Assembly (NCBI GenBank): GCA_018812705.1
Contig: JAHJCZ010000145.1
Location: 1-37,284 of the forward strand
Direction of reading: 5' to 3'
Length of the DNA: 37,284 nucleotides
Source of the DNA: Candidatus Omnitrophota bacterium
GTDB lineage: Bacteria > Omnitrophota > Gorgyraeia > Zapsychrales > Zapsychraceae
Positions within the stretch are counted from its first letter, which is position 1. Each line of letters starts with the position of its first letter. Made by a program: the position numbers and the translations under genes. This document shows positions 18,396 to 26,880 of this stretch, piece by piece. The notes beneath the pieces were generated by a model. The model worked only from the letters and a program-made list of their open reading frames with translations. It made no database searches and had not been told where the DNA came from.

Positions 18396-19229
18396 ATTAT
18401 TAAAGATATCGTAAAAAAAGCACTGCAAGAGGATATTGGCAGCCAGGATATTACCACTGATTTTCTTATTTCTTCAAAAGATAAGTCAGCCGCTTACATA
18501 ATATTCAAGGAAAAGGGTGTTATCTGCGGATTAAAATTAGCAAAGGAGGCCTTTCACGAGATCGATCCAAAAATGAAGATCACCTTTTACCATAAAGACG
18601 GTGACCTGGTTCAAAAAAATACCAAAATAGCAAAGATCGAAGGAAAAACAAGAGCTATCTTTACCGTAGAAAGAACCGCCTTGAACTTTTTAGGATTTCT
18701 CTCCGGAGTTGCCTCATATACTCATGAATTCGTTGAAAAGGTCGCACCATATAAAACAAAGATACTCGATACCAGAAAGACAACACCGGGGCTAAGGAAT
18801 CTTGAAAAATATGCAGTCACGTGCGGGGGAGGGACTAATCATAGATTTGGCCTATATGATATGGCACTTATAAAAGATAACCACCGGCATGCCTGTCACC
18901 CGGAGATATCTATTCAAGAAGCGGTCAAGCGGATCAGAAAAAGAACAAATAAAAAGATCCAGGTCGAGGTAGACACTCTTGATCAATTCATGCAGGCTCT
19001 TGAAGCAAAGCCAGATCTGATATTACTGGATAACATGACAACACGGCAGCTGAAAAAAGCAGTAGACATCACAAAAAAGTTAAAAACAAAAATACCTCTT
19101 CTGGAAGCATCCGGAGGAGTTTCTTTAAGGAACGTTCATTCGATAGCTAAGACCGGCGTTGATCGTATCTCTATTGGATCTTTGACTCATAGCCCTAGAT
19201 CTATCGATATTTCATTAGATGCAATATAA
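18396..19229 (+). CDS. nadC: nicotinate-nucleotide pyrophosphorylase (carboxylating), ATT start
   Basis: Converts quinolinate and PRPP to nicotinate mononucleotide in NAD synthesis. Active-site text is clear: LDTRKTTPGLR, GGGTNHRFGLYDMALIKDNH and LLDNMTT. The first ATG (18573) would remove the N-terminal domain, yet the sequence upstream is unmistakably NadC (LQEDIGSQDITTDFLIS, then KEKGVICGLKLAKEAF). Going back in frame there is no ATG, GTG or TTG before the TAA at 18354. The best start is ATT 18396 (or the adjacent ATT 18399), with GGGAG at 18385-18389 and 6 to 9 nt spacing. This gives about 277 residues, normal for NadC. Confidence 0.88.
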   Translation: MIKDIVKKALQEDIGSQDITTDFLISSKDKSAAYIIFKEKGVICGLKLAKEAFHEIDPKMKITFYHKDGDLVQKNTKIAKIEGKTRAIFTVERTALNFLGFLSGVASYTHEFVEKVAPYKTKILDTRKTTPGLRNLEKYAVTCGGGTNHRFGLYDMALIKDNHRHACHPEISIQEAVKRIRKRTNKKIQVEVDTLDQFMQALEAKPDLILLDNMTTRQLKKAVDITKKLKTKIPLLEASGGVSLRNVHSIAKTGVDRISIGSLTHSPRSIDISLDAI

Positions 19230-19232
19230 AAG

Positions 19233-19550
19233 ATGAACAAAAAACATTTAACATACTTATTAGCTTTATTGGTCCTGACGTCAGCTACTGCAGCTTTCTG
19301 CCAGGATATTGAGCCTAATGAACTTTCCGGAAAGATAATCACAGAAGGAAAAACAGTGACCTACTCTGTTTTCGACGACAGAATGCTGCTTGACGGGTAT
19401 GCCCAGAAATATTCCGCTCTTCCTCAAGAGATACTTATTGAAATGATAAAGGACGATACTTTAAATTCTTACAAAATAGCTGCAGCCGTAAGAGTATTTA
19501 ACAATAATTTTTCTAATGAGCTCGTTTCAAGAGAAAAAAAAAATAGCTGA
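19233..19550 (+). CDS. exported hypothetical protein, N-terminal part (frame broken at poly-A)
   Basis: 105 residues with a signal peptide (MNKKHLTYLLALLVLTSATAAFC, cleavage near residue 22). It begins 4 nt after nadC. The frame stops shortly after a run of ten A (19534-19543). With nine A the reading would continue into the next frame (19516-19944) to give a single protein of about 236 residues. The sequence after the signal is mostly predicted helix and I recognise no family. Either slippage at the A-run, a sequence error or a recent mutation explains the break. Confidence 0.55.
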   Translation: MNKKHLTYLLALLVLTSATAAFCQDIEPNELSGKIITEGKTVTYSVFDDRMLLDGYAQKYSALPQEILIEMIKDDTLNSYKIAAAVRVFNNNFSNELVSREKKNS

Positions 19551-19944
19551 GAAATTCTTGTTGCGAAGGCTAAGCAGGACAGAATCGCCGTTTGTGCAGG
19601 TAGAGATCATGTTAGCACTATGCCGAATGGACCGTTATAGGTATTTTAACTCAATGATACCTCCATTAATTCAGAAGTTGAATCATTATAATTCGATCGT
19701 AAATGAATTAGCCTCCAGCAGCCTGGACACATTGATCAAAGAAGGAAGCAATCGCTCAAGGGAGGCAAGGATAGTTTTTAACACTTTAAGAAAAATACTT
19801 TTTTTATCACGAAAACGTTTAGAAAAAGTCACAGCACCTGATCCAAAGCTAAGCAGAAAACTGAAGCTTTTAAGATGGTCGATCAAAGTGCTTGGAACTC
19901 AAGAACTGAAACGGCTGCCTAAAGAAGTGCTCAACCTTTTATAA
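19516..19944 (+). CDS. C-terminal part of the frameshifted exported protein
   Basis: This frame overlaps the previous one and continues its protein after the ten-A run. Its own ATG at 19516 has no Shine-Dalgarno site, so independent translation is doubtful. The text is helical with repeating patterns (FLLRRLSRTESPFVQVEIMLALCRMDRYRYFN would be one unit pair), reminiscent of HEAT-like repeats, but no family is certain. It is rich in Arg and Lys near the C-terminus. Coding character continues to the TAA, which suggests that the reading frame is still under selection. Confidence 0.5.
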   Translation: MSSFQEKKKIAEKFLLRRLSRTESPFVQVEIMLALCRMDRYRYFNSMIPPLIQKLNHYNSIVNELASSSLDTLIKEGSNRSREARIVFNTLRKILFLSRKRLEKVTAPDPKLSRKLKLLRWSIKVLGTQELKRLPKEVLNLL

Positions 19945-19961
19945 GGAAAATTTTAAAGCCA

Positions 19962-21797
19962 ATGCGCATAACCAAAAAGTCACAATTTTCATTTTTTTTA
20001 CTTTCACTTATCAGTTTAGCAATATGGTTCAAGCTGAGCTACCCGCAGCTGGCTTTTGTTAACCTATCGATAGACAGAAAGCAAGCCGTTCAAGTTGCAA
20101 AAGACTACCTAAAAGAGATCAATGTTGACTCATCTGCTTTTAGCAATGCTGCAATATTCGGCGTAAAGAACAGCACTAATCAATATCTGCAAAAGAATCT
20201 CGGCTTTGTCAAAATGAAGGAATTCATTAAAGAGCATAATATCGATATGTTCTACTGGTCAGTACGCTTCTTTAAAGAAGGAGAGAAAGAAGCCTATAAA
20301 TTTGCAATAAGCTCCGCTTCCGGAGAGATTATTTCTTTTTCTCATTCAATAGATAACATGGAAAAAAGAGAAATCATACCCAAAGAAGAAGCAAAGAAAA
20401 AAGCCATTGACTTCTTAATATCTGTTTACGATTTCGATCCGGACAAATACGAGATAAAAGGAGACCTTCAGTATAAGCTGGACAACCGCACAGATTATGC
20501 TTTCTCTTGGGAAAAAACCAGCGTTAGCATTCCCTGGAGCGATGAAAAAGATGCCGGCACTGGAAAACTTCTAATAGGCGCTGTTATTTCAGGTGACGAA
20601 GTGCTTTCTTTTTCTAATAACGTTTTTGACGCGCCCGAGAAATATGGCAGAGATCTTGCAAAAAGAGGAATAACCGGCAAGAACATTTTGACAGTGGTTC
20701 AGCTCCTTTATTATATTTTGTTCATTGGTTCAATTTATTTTCTAGCTGCAAAACATAACCATTTATCGATGCACACAACGAAGAGATTCTATATCTGGGT
20801 CATGCTGATCTCTTTTTCATTATCATTGATAGCAAATTTAAATCAGTTCCAAACGATCCTTATACAATACAATACGACGTCGCCATTTGATTCTTATTTG
20901 TTCAGATTAATAGTAAATACAGTGCTAAGCTCTTTATTCTTAACAGCTGCCATTTTAATGCCAAGCCTTTCTGGCGAATGCCTTCATTTCGAGTATTTAA
21001 ACAAGAAGCCGGCCGGTTCTTTTCTTTATTACATAAGAACGACTTTCTTTTCACGCGAAGTTTTCGACCTGATCATATTAGGCTACTTTATTTGTATAAT
21101 AATGCTGGGATTACAAGCCTTATTGTTTAAGATAGGTCAGACATACTGGGGAGTATGGACGGAATTTGGGTGGATGACCCAGCTTACTACCGCATACTTA
21201 CCATTTATCGCTGCCTTTTCCATAGGATATAAAGCCAGCATTAGCGAAGAGCTTATGTACCGTCTATTTGCGATCAGCTGGGGCAAAAAGTTATTTAAAA
21301 GCACAGTTGTCGCCGCTATTATCTCATCTTTTATTTGGGGGTTTGCTCATAGCGGATATCCAGTTTACCCGATGTGGTTCAGAGGTGTTGAGGTAACATG
21401 CATAGGGTTCTTTTTGGCATTTGTCTATCTTAGGTACGGTATCATTCCCGTGATTATTGGGCATTATTTATTTGATGTGTTCTGGAACACTGCAGAATAT
21501 TTATTTGGAAGCGTTAAGCCTTTCTATTTCTTTAGCTCCTTGTCAGTTCTATTATTGCCGCTTGCATTTGGATTAATAGCATACTTTGTTAATAAGCTGC
21601 CTGAATTAAAGGAAATGAAATGGCGACTTACAAAGCATCAGGAATTCAACTTAAATGTGCTAAGGTCCTTCCTTGAAAAGAACAAGAACATGTTCGGAAA
21701 AAAAACGAAGGAAGAGATCAAAAAGGAAATAGCTTCACATGGCTGGGACATGGGTGTTGTTGAAGTTGCGTTGGATGAAGAGAGCATTGAGAAATAA
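19962..21797 (+). CDS. CPBP-family intramembrane glutamic protease with PepSY-like N-terminal domain
   Basis: 611 residues. After an N-terminal membrane helix (about 10-27) there is a ~200-residue extracytoplasmic part with two PepSY-like segments (RKQAVQVAKDYLKEINVD; PKEEAKKKAIDFLISVY) each followed by strands. Several membrane helices follow. The CPBP (Abi/Rce1) motifs are complete: E429-E430-x3-R434 in SEELMYR, H463 in FIWGFAH and H501 in GHYLFD. The C-terminal ~60 residues are cytosolic with a helical KEEIKKEIASHGWDMGVVEVAL motif. Family members cleave membrane proteins or prenylated peptides; the target is unknown. AAGGA lies 13 nt before the ATG. It closes the nadC group. Confidence 0.85.
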   Translation: MRITKKSQFSFFLLSLISLAIWFKLSYPQLAFVNLSIDRKQAVQVAKDYLKEINVDSSAFSNAAIFGVKNSTNQYLQKNLGFVKMKEFIKEHNIDMFYWSVRFFKEGEKEAYKFAISSASGEIISFSHSIDNMEKREIIPKEEAKKKAIDFLISVYDFDPDKYEIKGDLQYKLDNRTDYAFSWEKTSVSIPWSDEKDAGTGKLLIGAVISGDEVLSFSNNVFDAPEKYGRDLAKRGITGKNILTVVQLLYYILFIGSIYFLAAKHNHLSMHTTKRFYIWVMLISFSLSLIANLNQFQTILIQYNTTSPFDSYLFRLIVNTVLSSLFLTAAILMPSLSGECLHFEYLNKKPAGSFLYYIRTTFFSREVFDLIILGYFICIIMLGLQALLFKIGQTYWGVWTEFGWMTQLTTAYLPFIAAFSIGYKASISEELMYRLFAISWGKKLFKSTVVAAIISSFIWGFAHSGYPVYPMWFRGVEVTCIGFFLAFVYLRYGIIPVIIGHYLFDVFWNTAEYLFGSVKPFYFFSSLSVLLLPLAFGLIAYFVNKLPELKEMKWRLTKHQEFNLNVLRSFLEKNKNMFGKKTKEEIKKEIASHGWDMGVVEVALDEESIEK

Positions 21798-21818
21798 ACT
21801 TTAAGCAGGCCATAAGCA

Positions 21819-21845
21819 AGCGATAAGATTTTTAATCTTATCGCT
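21819..21845 (+). repeat. perfect 12-bp hairpin after the CPBP gene
   Basis: AGCGATAAGATT (21819-21830) and AATCTTATCGCT (21834-21845) around TTT. It sits 21 nt after the stop and could stabilise or end the transcript, but no T-tract follows, so an intrinsic terminator is uncertain. Confidence 0.6.
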
Positions 21846-21849
21846 GATA

Positions 21850-21910
21850 GGGAATTTCATAAACCTAGCAAACTCTACGCTTCTAAGAGTTTGCTAGAAC
21901 AAAAATTCCC
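21850..21910 (+). repeat. nested palindrome
   Basis: Outer arms GGGAATTT (21850-21857) and AAATTCCC (21903-21910) enclose a perfect 12-bp stem CTAGCAAACTCT (21865-21876) / AGAGTTTGCTAG (21886-21897) with a 9-nt loop. No coding potential. Confidence 0.65.
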
Positions 21911-21950
21911 GCGCGAATATAATAAAATAGATTGAAACTATAGATCATTT

Positions 21951-22075
21951 GGGAAATATCTGCTGTTTGAGCGAAGCAGTTGACAAGTATTTCTCTGCTT
22001 GTCAACAGTAGGTAATGCAATGCTTTAATGCATTACCTCTAATATAGCAAACCGCAAGGACAGTAAATATTTTCC
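21951..22075 (+). repeat. multi-arm palindromic region before the molybdenum hydroxylase genes
   Basis: GGGAAATAT (21951-21959) can pair with the 3' side ending 22075. Inside are CTGCT/AGCAG, TTGACAAG (21980-21987) / CTTGTCAA (21998-22005), and AGGTAATGCA (22010-22019) / TGCATTACCT (22029-22038). The whole could fold as a multi-branched RNA leader, or be stacked dispersed repeats. Confidence 0.55.
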
Positions 22076-22096
22076 ACCTATTGAATATTGAATAAT

Positions 22097-22119
22097 AAAA
22101 GGTCGCTGTCACCATTATG
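22097..22119 (+). repeat. 23-nt REP-like repeat, copy 2, ending in a start codon
   Basis: Identical to 15473-15495. The last three bases are the ATG of the FAD-subunit gene. The flank TTGAATAAT resembles the ATTCAATAA flank of copy 1 only loosely, so the exact match is confined to the 23 nt. Confidence 0.8.
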
Positions 22120-22974
22120 TTGATAAATCCAATTAAATTTTACAGGCCCCAAACGATACAAGAGGCTGCGGAGCTTTATTCTTCGCTGGACAGCGTTAAG
22201 CTTTTGGCTGGGGGGACTTTTGTTGTCAATAACCTTAAGTCCTCTAAGAAAGCTGGGCGAAAGACAAATGATAATTTAATAAGCTTAAAAGGCATCAACG
22301 AGCTTAAAGGATCAAGCTTGTCAAAAGGCTCATTAACTATCAATTCAATGGCGACCATTACTGAAATATTTGAATTCTCAGGTCTAAAAGACAATCTTTC
22401 TGTTTTAAAAGATGCCTGCAGCACGCTTGGCACGACTCAAATAAGGAACATGGCAACTATCGGCGGAAATATTGCCTGCAGATACACCTGGACAGAACTT
22501 CCGGCGGTTTTGATCGCGCTTGAAGCTACTCTAAATTTTGCTGACAAAAATAATAAACCAAAGTCAATGTCTGCCGAGGAATTCTTTTTAAATTCTGCAA
22601 AAACTGACGATATTCTCACGAGCATCGTCATTGAACACGATACTGATTCATTTTGTTCCTATCAAAGATTCACGAGATCAGCTGCCATTGACCTGCCCCT
22701 TGGCGCTTTATGTATAAGAACAGATATAGCTTCGGGATGTTTTTCAAACACAAAAGTTGTTTTAAACACTACAAATTCATTCCCTAAAAGAGATAGTACC
22801 CTTGAAGCATTCTTAAATGGGAAAAAAGCTGCGGATAATATTGCAGATAGCGCTTTAAATAATATTGATGAAAATATCCTCGGGAAATTGAATAACGAAT
22901 ATCAAGAACACATGTTCAGGATCAGCATTAAAAATGCCGTTAAGAACATTATCAAAGACCTTAAAACGAAATGA
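22117..22974 (+). CDS. molybdenum hydroxylase, FAD-binding subunit (CoxM/XDH type)
   Basis: 285 residues of the medium subunit of xanthine dehydrogenase/CO dehydrogenase-type enzymes. FAD-binding motifs are KLLAGGTFVVN near residue 30 and the loop TLGTTQIRNMATIGGNIAC. The N-terminal FYRPQTIQEAAELYSSL is typical. It passes electrons from the 2Fe-2S subunit to NAD or another acceptor. The gene starts directly on a dispersed repeat without a clear Shine-Dalgarno site and overlaps the next gene by 4 nt. The order FAD, 2Fe-2S, Mo is conserved in many such operons. Confidence 0.93.
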   Translation: MLINPIKFYRPQTIQEAAELYSSLDSVKLLAGGTFVVNNLKSSKKAGRKTNDNLISLKGINELKGSSLSKGSLTINSMATITEIFEFSGLKDNLSVLKDACSTLGTTQIRNMATIGGNIACRYTWTELPAVLIALEATLNFADKNNKPKSMSAEEFFLNSAKTDDILTSIVIEHDTDSFCSYQRFTRSAAIDLPLGALCIRTDIASGCFSNTKVVLNTTNSFPKRDSTLEAFLNGKKAADNIADSALNNIDENILGKLNNEYQEHMFRISIKNAVKNIIKDLKTK

Positions 22975-23435
22975 AAATAACTCTAACAGTGAACGGTAAA
23001 CAGCATGAACTTGACCTCAACGGGAACGAAACACTTCTCGAAGTGATCAGAGACCATTTAAAATTAACAGGAACAAAATCCAGCTGTGATGAAGCAGAAT
23101 GCGGGTCCTGTACAGTAATAATTAACGGGCGTTCTGCATTGTCATGTATCACAATAGCCTGTGATTGTGATGGCTTCTCAGTTGAAACAATTGAAGGTTT
23201 ATCCTCTGGCGAGGAACTTCATCCTATACAGCAGGCGTTCCTGGACAAAGGCGCAGTACAGTGCGGGTTTTGTACCCCAGGCATGATAATGTCCTCAAAA
23301 GCATTACTGGACAATAATCCAAGGCCTTCTAAAGAAGAGATCAAAAAGTCTTTAGACGGCAATTTGTGCAGGTGCGCATGTTATCAAAAAATATTTGAAG
23401 CTGTATATACAGCTGCTGATAAAATGGCAAAATAA
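22971..23435 (+). CDS. molybdenum hydroxylase, 2Fe-2S subunit (CoxS type)
   Basis: 154 residues with both iron-sulfur domains: the plant-ferredoxin-type cluster ligands C39, C44, C47 and C59, and the helical-domain cluster C98, C101, C133 and C135 (QCGFC ... LCRCACY). It relays electrons from the molybdopterin site to FAD. Overlaps the FAD gene by ATGA and the large-subunit gene by one base (TAATG), so the three are translationally coupled. Confidence 0.96.
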   Translation: MKITLTVNGKQHELDLNGNETLLEVIRDHLKLTGTKSSCDEAECGSCTVIINGRSALSCITIACDCDGFSVETIEGLSSGEELHPIQQAFLDKGAVQCGFCTPGMIMSSKALLDNNPRPSKEEIKKSLDGNLCRCACYQKIFEAVYTAADKMAK

Positions 23436-25762
23436 TGGCAGAGAACAAAAAAGACAATCTATATTTAAATCCTGTTGGTAAAAATGTGCCACGTATTGAC
23501 GGCAGGGGATTAGTTACCGGCCAGACCAAGTTCACGTACGACATAAAACTCCCCAATATGCTTTATGGAAAAATGATCAGAAGCCCGCATCCACATGCAT
23601 TAATAAAGAACATTGATACGTCCAAAGCCCAAAAGCTCCCAGGGGTCAAAGCTATTGTTACTGCCGCTGACACAGAAAACATCAAATTCGGGTCGAACGA
23701 ATTCTTCTTTCCTCACACAGTGGACCAGCTGCCCTTCGAATCAGAAAAAGTAAGATACATTGGAGATGAGATCGGTGCTGTTGCCGCAGTTGATGAAGAA
23801 ACTGCAGTTGCAGCCTTAAAGCTAATTGATGTTGAATATGAAATTCTCCCTGCAGTTTTTGATGCAGTAGAAGCAATGAAGCCAACGTCGCCTTCAATTC
23901 ACAGCCATGTCAGGAATAATATCGGCCTTATTCTACCAGTTAATTTCGGAAACAGCGAAAGAGGGCTCAGGGAATCTGATTATATACGGGAAGATATTTT
24001 TTATACCCAATCAGCTGCACATGCTTGCATGGAAACACATGTTTGCGTTGGTCAATGGGAGGAGTTCTCGAACAAGATAACTCTCTGGATATCTCACCAG
24101 GCCCCATTTAAGGTCCGTGAAGCTCTTGCAAAATGTTTAAAAATGAACTTGAACAGTATTCGGGTAATTAAAATGGCGTCGGGAGGTGGATTTGGAGGCA
24201 AATTGGAAATGCTTCCAATGGACTTTGCTGCGTGCCTGTTATCAAAAAAGGCTTCAGGCCTTCCCGTCAAAATGTGTTATACGCGAGAAGAAGAATTTTC
24301 TTTCTCAAGGCGTAAACACAATATGATATACAAATTAAGGTCCGGAGTAAAAAAAGACGGCACGATCATGGCCATTACAGGCGAAGTTATTGCAGATGGA
24401 GGAGCTTATTGCAGTTACGGGCCGACCGTTCTCGCAGCTGCAACCATGAGGATCTTCATGGTCTACAATATCAAGAATTTAAAGATATCCGGCTATAGAG
24501 TTTACACTAATACTCCGATAAGCGGCGCGATAAGAGGCTTTGGAGGAGTTCAGTCAGGTTTTTCGATCGAGTCCCATATGGACATGCTCGCTGATGGGAT
24601 CGGTATGGACCCGATCGAATTCAGGCTTAAAAACATTACCGGGCCTAATATGGTGACGACCAATAAAATGATAATATCCAGCAATGGCCTTCGCGAATGC
24701 ATTGAAAAAGTGACTGAAGCCTGCGACTGGAAGAACAAGTATAGAAAGCAATCCCACATCTGCAGAGGCATAGGCATCGGTATAGCTGCAGACGTTATGG
24801 GATCTAAAATGTACAAATCCCACGAATCAGCAGGCTCGATCATAAAGATCGAAGAAGACGGGTCCGTTTATCTGTTTACCGGCGCCGCGGATACCGGGCA
24901 AGGTTCAAATACCGTTCTATCACAAATAGCCGCGCATGAACTTGGAGTAGATTTCAATAGGATAAAATGCACGTCCGCTGATACAGAGATCACTCCTTTT
25001 GATACGGGTAGTTTTGCCAGCAGAGTAACTTTCATTTCAGGAAATGCGACCCTGCTTGCAGCTAAAGATGCAAAAAAACAAATACTTGAGATAGTTGCAA
25101 ATGAACTTAAGTTAGATGCTGAAATTCTTGACATTCAGGCAGAAGAAGTTATAAATAAAGATAGTGGTTCTGTGGTAATGACTTTCTCTAAAGCTCTTGA
25201 ACTTTGCTATTCATTTAATTACGGAAAACAAATTATTGGAACAGGAAGCTTCAACCCGAGAACAACTCCTATAGATTTTAGAACAGGAGAGGGAAACGTG
25301 TCGGGCAGCTATGGGTTTGAAGCTCAAGTTGCTGAAGTAGAAGTCAACAAAGAAACTGGAGAGATAACTGTCCTAAAATTATGGGATGCGCACGATATCG
25401 GCAAAGCGATAAATCCTCAGTCAGTAGAAGGACAGATCGAAGGATCGCTGATCATGGGATTAGGTTATACCTTCTTTGAGGATCTCAAAATGCGAAATGG
25501 AAAAGTAATGAACGCGAATTTTGCGAACTATAAGGTCCCGAGATCAATAAATATACCGCCAATGGAATCGATTTTCGTTGAAACAAAAGACCCTCAAGGT
25601 CCTTATGGCGCTAAAGGAATGGGAGAGGCAGCTTTACTTCCAACATCGGCTGCAATAGCAAATGCTGTTTTCGATGCTGTTGGCATCAGATTAAAAGAGC
25701 TGCCATTTACTCCAGATAAAATTATAAAAGCTTTAAAAGAGCAAGAGCTAAACGATATTTAG
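23435..25762 (+). CDS. molybdenum hydroxylase, molybdopterin-binding large subunit
   Basis: 775 residues of the XDH/aldehyde oxidase large-subunit family. Cofactor-binding text includes MASGGGFGGKLEM, GAIRGFGGVQSGFSIE and GAADTGQGSNT; the catalytic glutamate is E731 in GAKGMGEAALLP. The CO-dehydrogenase loop (VAYRCSFR) is absent, so it is not a form I CO dehydrogenase. Substrate (purine, aldehyde, nicotinate or other heterocycle) cannot be read. The enzyme is probably cytosolic; no Tat signal is present despite the tatC upstream. Nearby MocA-like and XdhC-like genes fit its cofactor maturation. Confidence 0.94.
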   Translation: MAENKKDNLYLNPVGKNVPRIDGRGLVTGQTKFTYDIKLPNMLYGKMIRSPHPHALIKNIDTSKAQKLPGVKAIVTAADTENIKFGSNEFFFPHTVDQLPFESEKVRYIGDEIGAVAAVDEETAVAALKLIDVEYEILPAVFDAVEAMKPTSPSIHSHVRNNIGLILPVNFGNSERGLRESDYIREDIFYTQSAAHACMETHVCVGQWEEFSNKITLWISHQAPFKVREALAKCLKMNLNSIRVIKMASGGGFGGKLEMLPMDFAACLLSKKASGLPVKMCYTREEEFSFSRRKHNMIYKLRSGVKKDGTIMAITGEVIADGGAYCSYGPTVLAAATMRIFMVYNIKNLKISGYRVYTNTPISGAIRGFGGVQSGFSIESHMDMLADGIGMDPIEFRLKNITGPNMVTTNKMIISSNGLRECIEKVTEACDWKNKYRKQSHICRGIGIGIAADVMGSKMYKSHESAGSIIKIEEDGSVYLFTGAADTGQGSNTVLSQIAAHELGVDFNRIKCTSADTEITPFDTGSFASRVTFISGNATLLAAKDAKKQILEIVANELKLDAEILDIQAEEVINKDSGSVVMTFSKALELCYSFNYGKQIIGTGSFNPRTTPIDFRTGEGNVSGSYGFEAQVAEVEVNKETGEITVLKLWDAHDIGKAINPQSVEGQIEGSLIMGLGYTFFEDLKMRNGKVMNANFANYKVPRSINIPPMESIFVETKDPQGPYGAKGMGEAALLPTSAAIANAVFDAVGIRLKELPFTPDKIIKALKEQELNDI

Positions 25763-25795
25763 ATAACCAATCTTTCACTAAAAAAGGCAAATATC

Positions 25796-26185
25796 ATGAA
25801 AAAAACTATTTCCCTAAATTTACCGATCGTTCTAATTGCAATAACAATTATATTTTCCTCGTGCAGCTTATATCGCGTTGATTCAAAAGACATTACAACT
25901 ACCTATTACCCCTCCAAGAAATCAATTAGCGATGTAATTTATCTTGAATCTATTGATAAACCTCATGAGATCATAGGGATCGTCACTGTTAATGCCGAAA
26001 GAAGACAGGGCATTGATGACATCATGGACAAAATAAAACGTGAAGCGGCTATCCTTGGCGGTGATATCATTACAGACATTAAAACAGATGCTACTGGATA
26101 TTGGAAAAGCCTTCCTGCCCAGAATTTTATTGGGAACGGTTATATAAGAGCTAATTTTTCAGCAGTTGTTGCAGTCTTTAAATAA
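25796..26185 (+). CDS. putative lipoprotein, YbjQ-like
   Basis: 129 residues. The signal sequence ends in a lipobox (IIFSSC, Cys near residue 23). The mature part contains EIIGIVTVNAERRQGIDDIM and REAAILGGDIITDIK, reminiscent of the small YbjQ/DUF4156-type envelope domains in which helices carry an A..LGA.. pattern; this is a weak resemblance. AAAAAGG lies 10 nt before the ATG. It follows the hydroxylase genes by 33 nt and may be on the same transcript. Confidence 0.65.
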   Translation: MKKTISLNLPIVLIAITIIFSSCSLYRVDSKDITTTYYPSKKSISDVIYLESIDKPHEIIGIVTVNAERRQGIDDIMDKIKREAAILGGDIITDIKTDATGYWKSLPAQNFIGNGYIRANFSAVVAVFK

Positions 26186-26219
26186 GGTTCCTTCTTAACA
26201 AAGTTAAAAAAAGAACCTT
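26184..26219. terminator. bidirectional terminator-like hairpin between convergent genes
   Basis: AAGGTTC (26184-26190) pairs with GAACCTT (26213-26219), with further pairing of TTAAC and GTTAA inside. It spans the stop codons of the lipoprotein gene and the convergent MocA-like gene. Confidence 0.6.
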
Positions 26220-26808
26220 AACTAGCTTGTGCCTTTAATTTTTCAAATTCTTCTTTTGTGTTAAAGCTCATAACGACACCCTGGTCATCAACTTTAAGGA
26301 TATTTACATTTTCTTTATGATCTTTTGCAATTGTGTTCAAGCCGACATCATTGCTCAGCTTAAGAAATTCATTCTTTAGCTCTACCCTAAATAGGGGAGG
26401 GTGGCCCTTTCGGCCTTTATAAGCTGGTATTATTATGCCTGACTTTTTGCTATGAAACTCTTCTACAATGGCTCGCAAAGTAGATCTGCATACAAAAGGA
26501 TGATCGACAGGAAAAAGCAAGATGCCCTTTGCCTGTGGAGAAATACATTTTAATCCACATTTGAATGAAGAAGTCTGTCCAAAATTATTATCTTTATTGT
26601 AGACAAACTTAACTCTTTTATGGTTTAATACAAACGGCTCAATTTTATCGGTTTTGTTACCTAATACTATTATTATTTCTTCTATTAAAGCAGCTAGAAG
26701 AGATCTTTGTATATGTTCGATCACAGTTTCTCCATTAAGCATTGCTAAAGCTTTTGGCGAACCAAAACGTGAACTATAACCAGCTGACAACACAATACAA
26801 GAAATCAT
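26218..26808 (-). CDS. mocA: MocA-like molybdopterin cytidylyltransferase (NTP transferase family)
   Basis: 196 residues of the MobA-like NTP-transferase family. The nucleotide-binding start is VLSAGYSSRFGSPKALAMLNG; the metal-binding aspartate is in LFPVDHPFV; GRKGHPPLF is the later family motif. MocA attaches CMP to molybdopterin to give the MCD cofactor that XDH-family enzymes use. Position beside the hydroxylase genes supports this over the MobA (GMP) role or a 2-C-methylerythritol-type role. It is convergent with the lipoprotein gene and divergent from the gene at 26881, with only 72 nt between the latter two. Confidence 0.85.
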   Translation of the reverse strand: MISCIVLSAGYSSRFGSPKALAMLNGETVIEHIQRSLLAALIEEIIIVLGNKTDKIEPFVLNHKRVKFVYNKDNNFGQTSSFKCGLKCISPQAKGILLFPVDHPFVCRSTLRAIVEEFHSKKSGIIIPAYKGRKGHPPLFRVELKNEFLKLSNDVGLNTIAKDHKENVNILKVDDQGVVMSFNTKEEFEKLKAQAS

Positions 26809-26880
26809 ATAAGCATTATATATTTTCGAAAGATTTTTTGTAAAATATTTATTGTTAATATAATATAAGGGGGGTAAACC

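Noticed and set aside
26859-26864. TATAAT upstream of the Pro/Glu-rich gene as its promoter
   Set aside because: Only a 15-nt spacing to TTGTAA, and transcription would start within or after the ribosome site.
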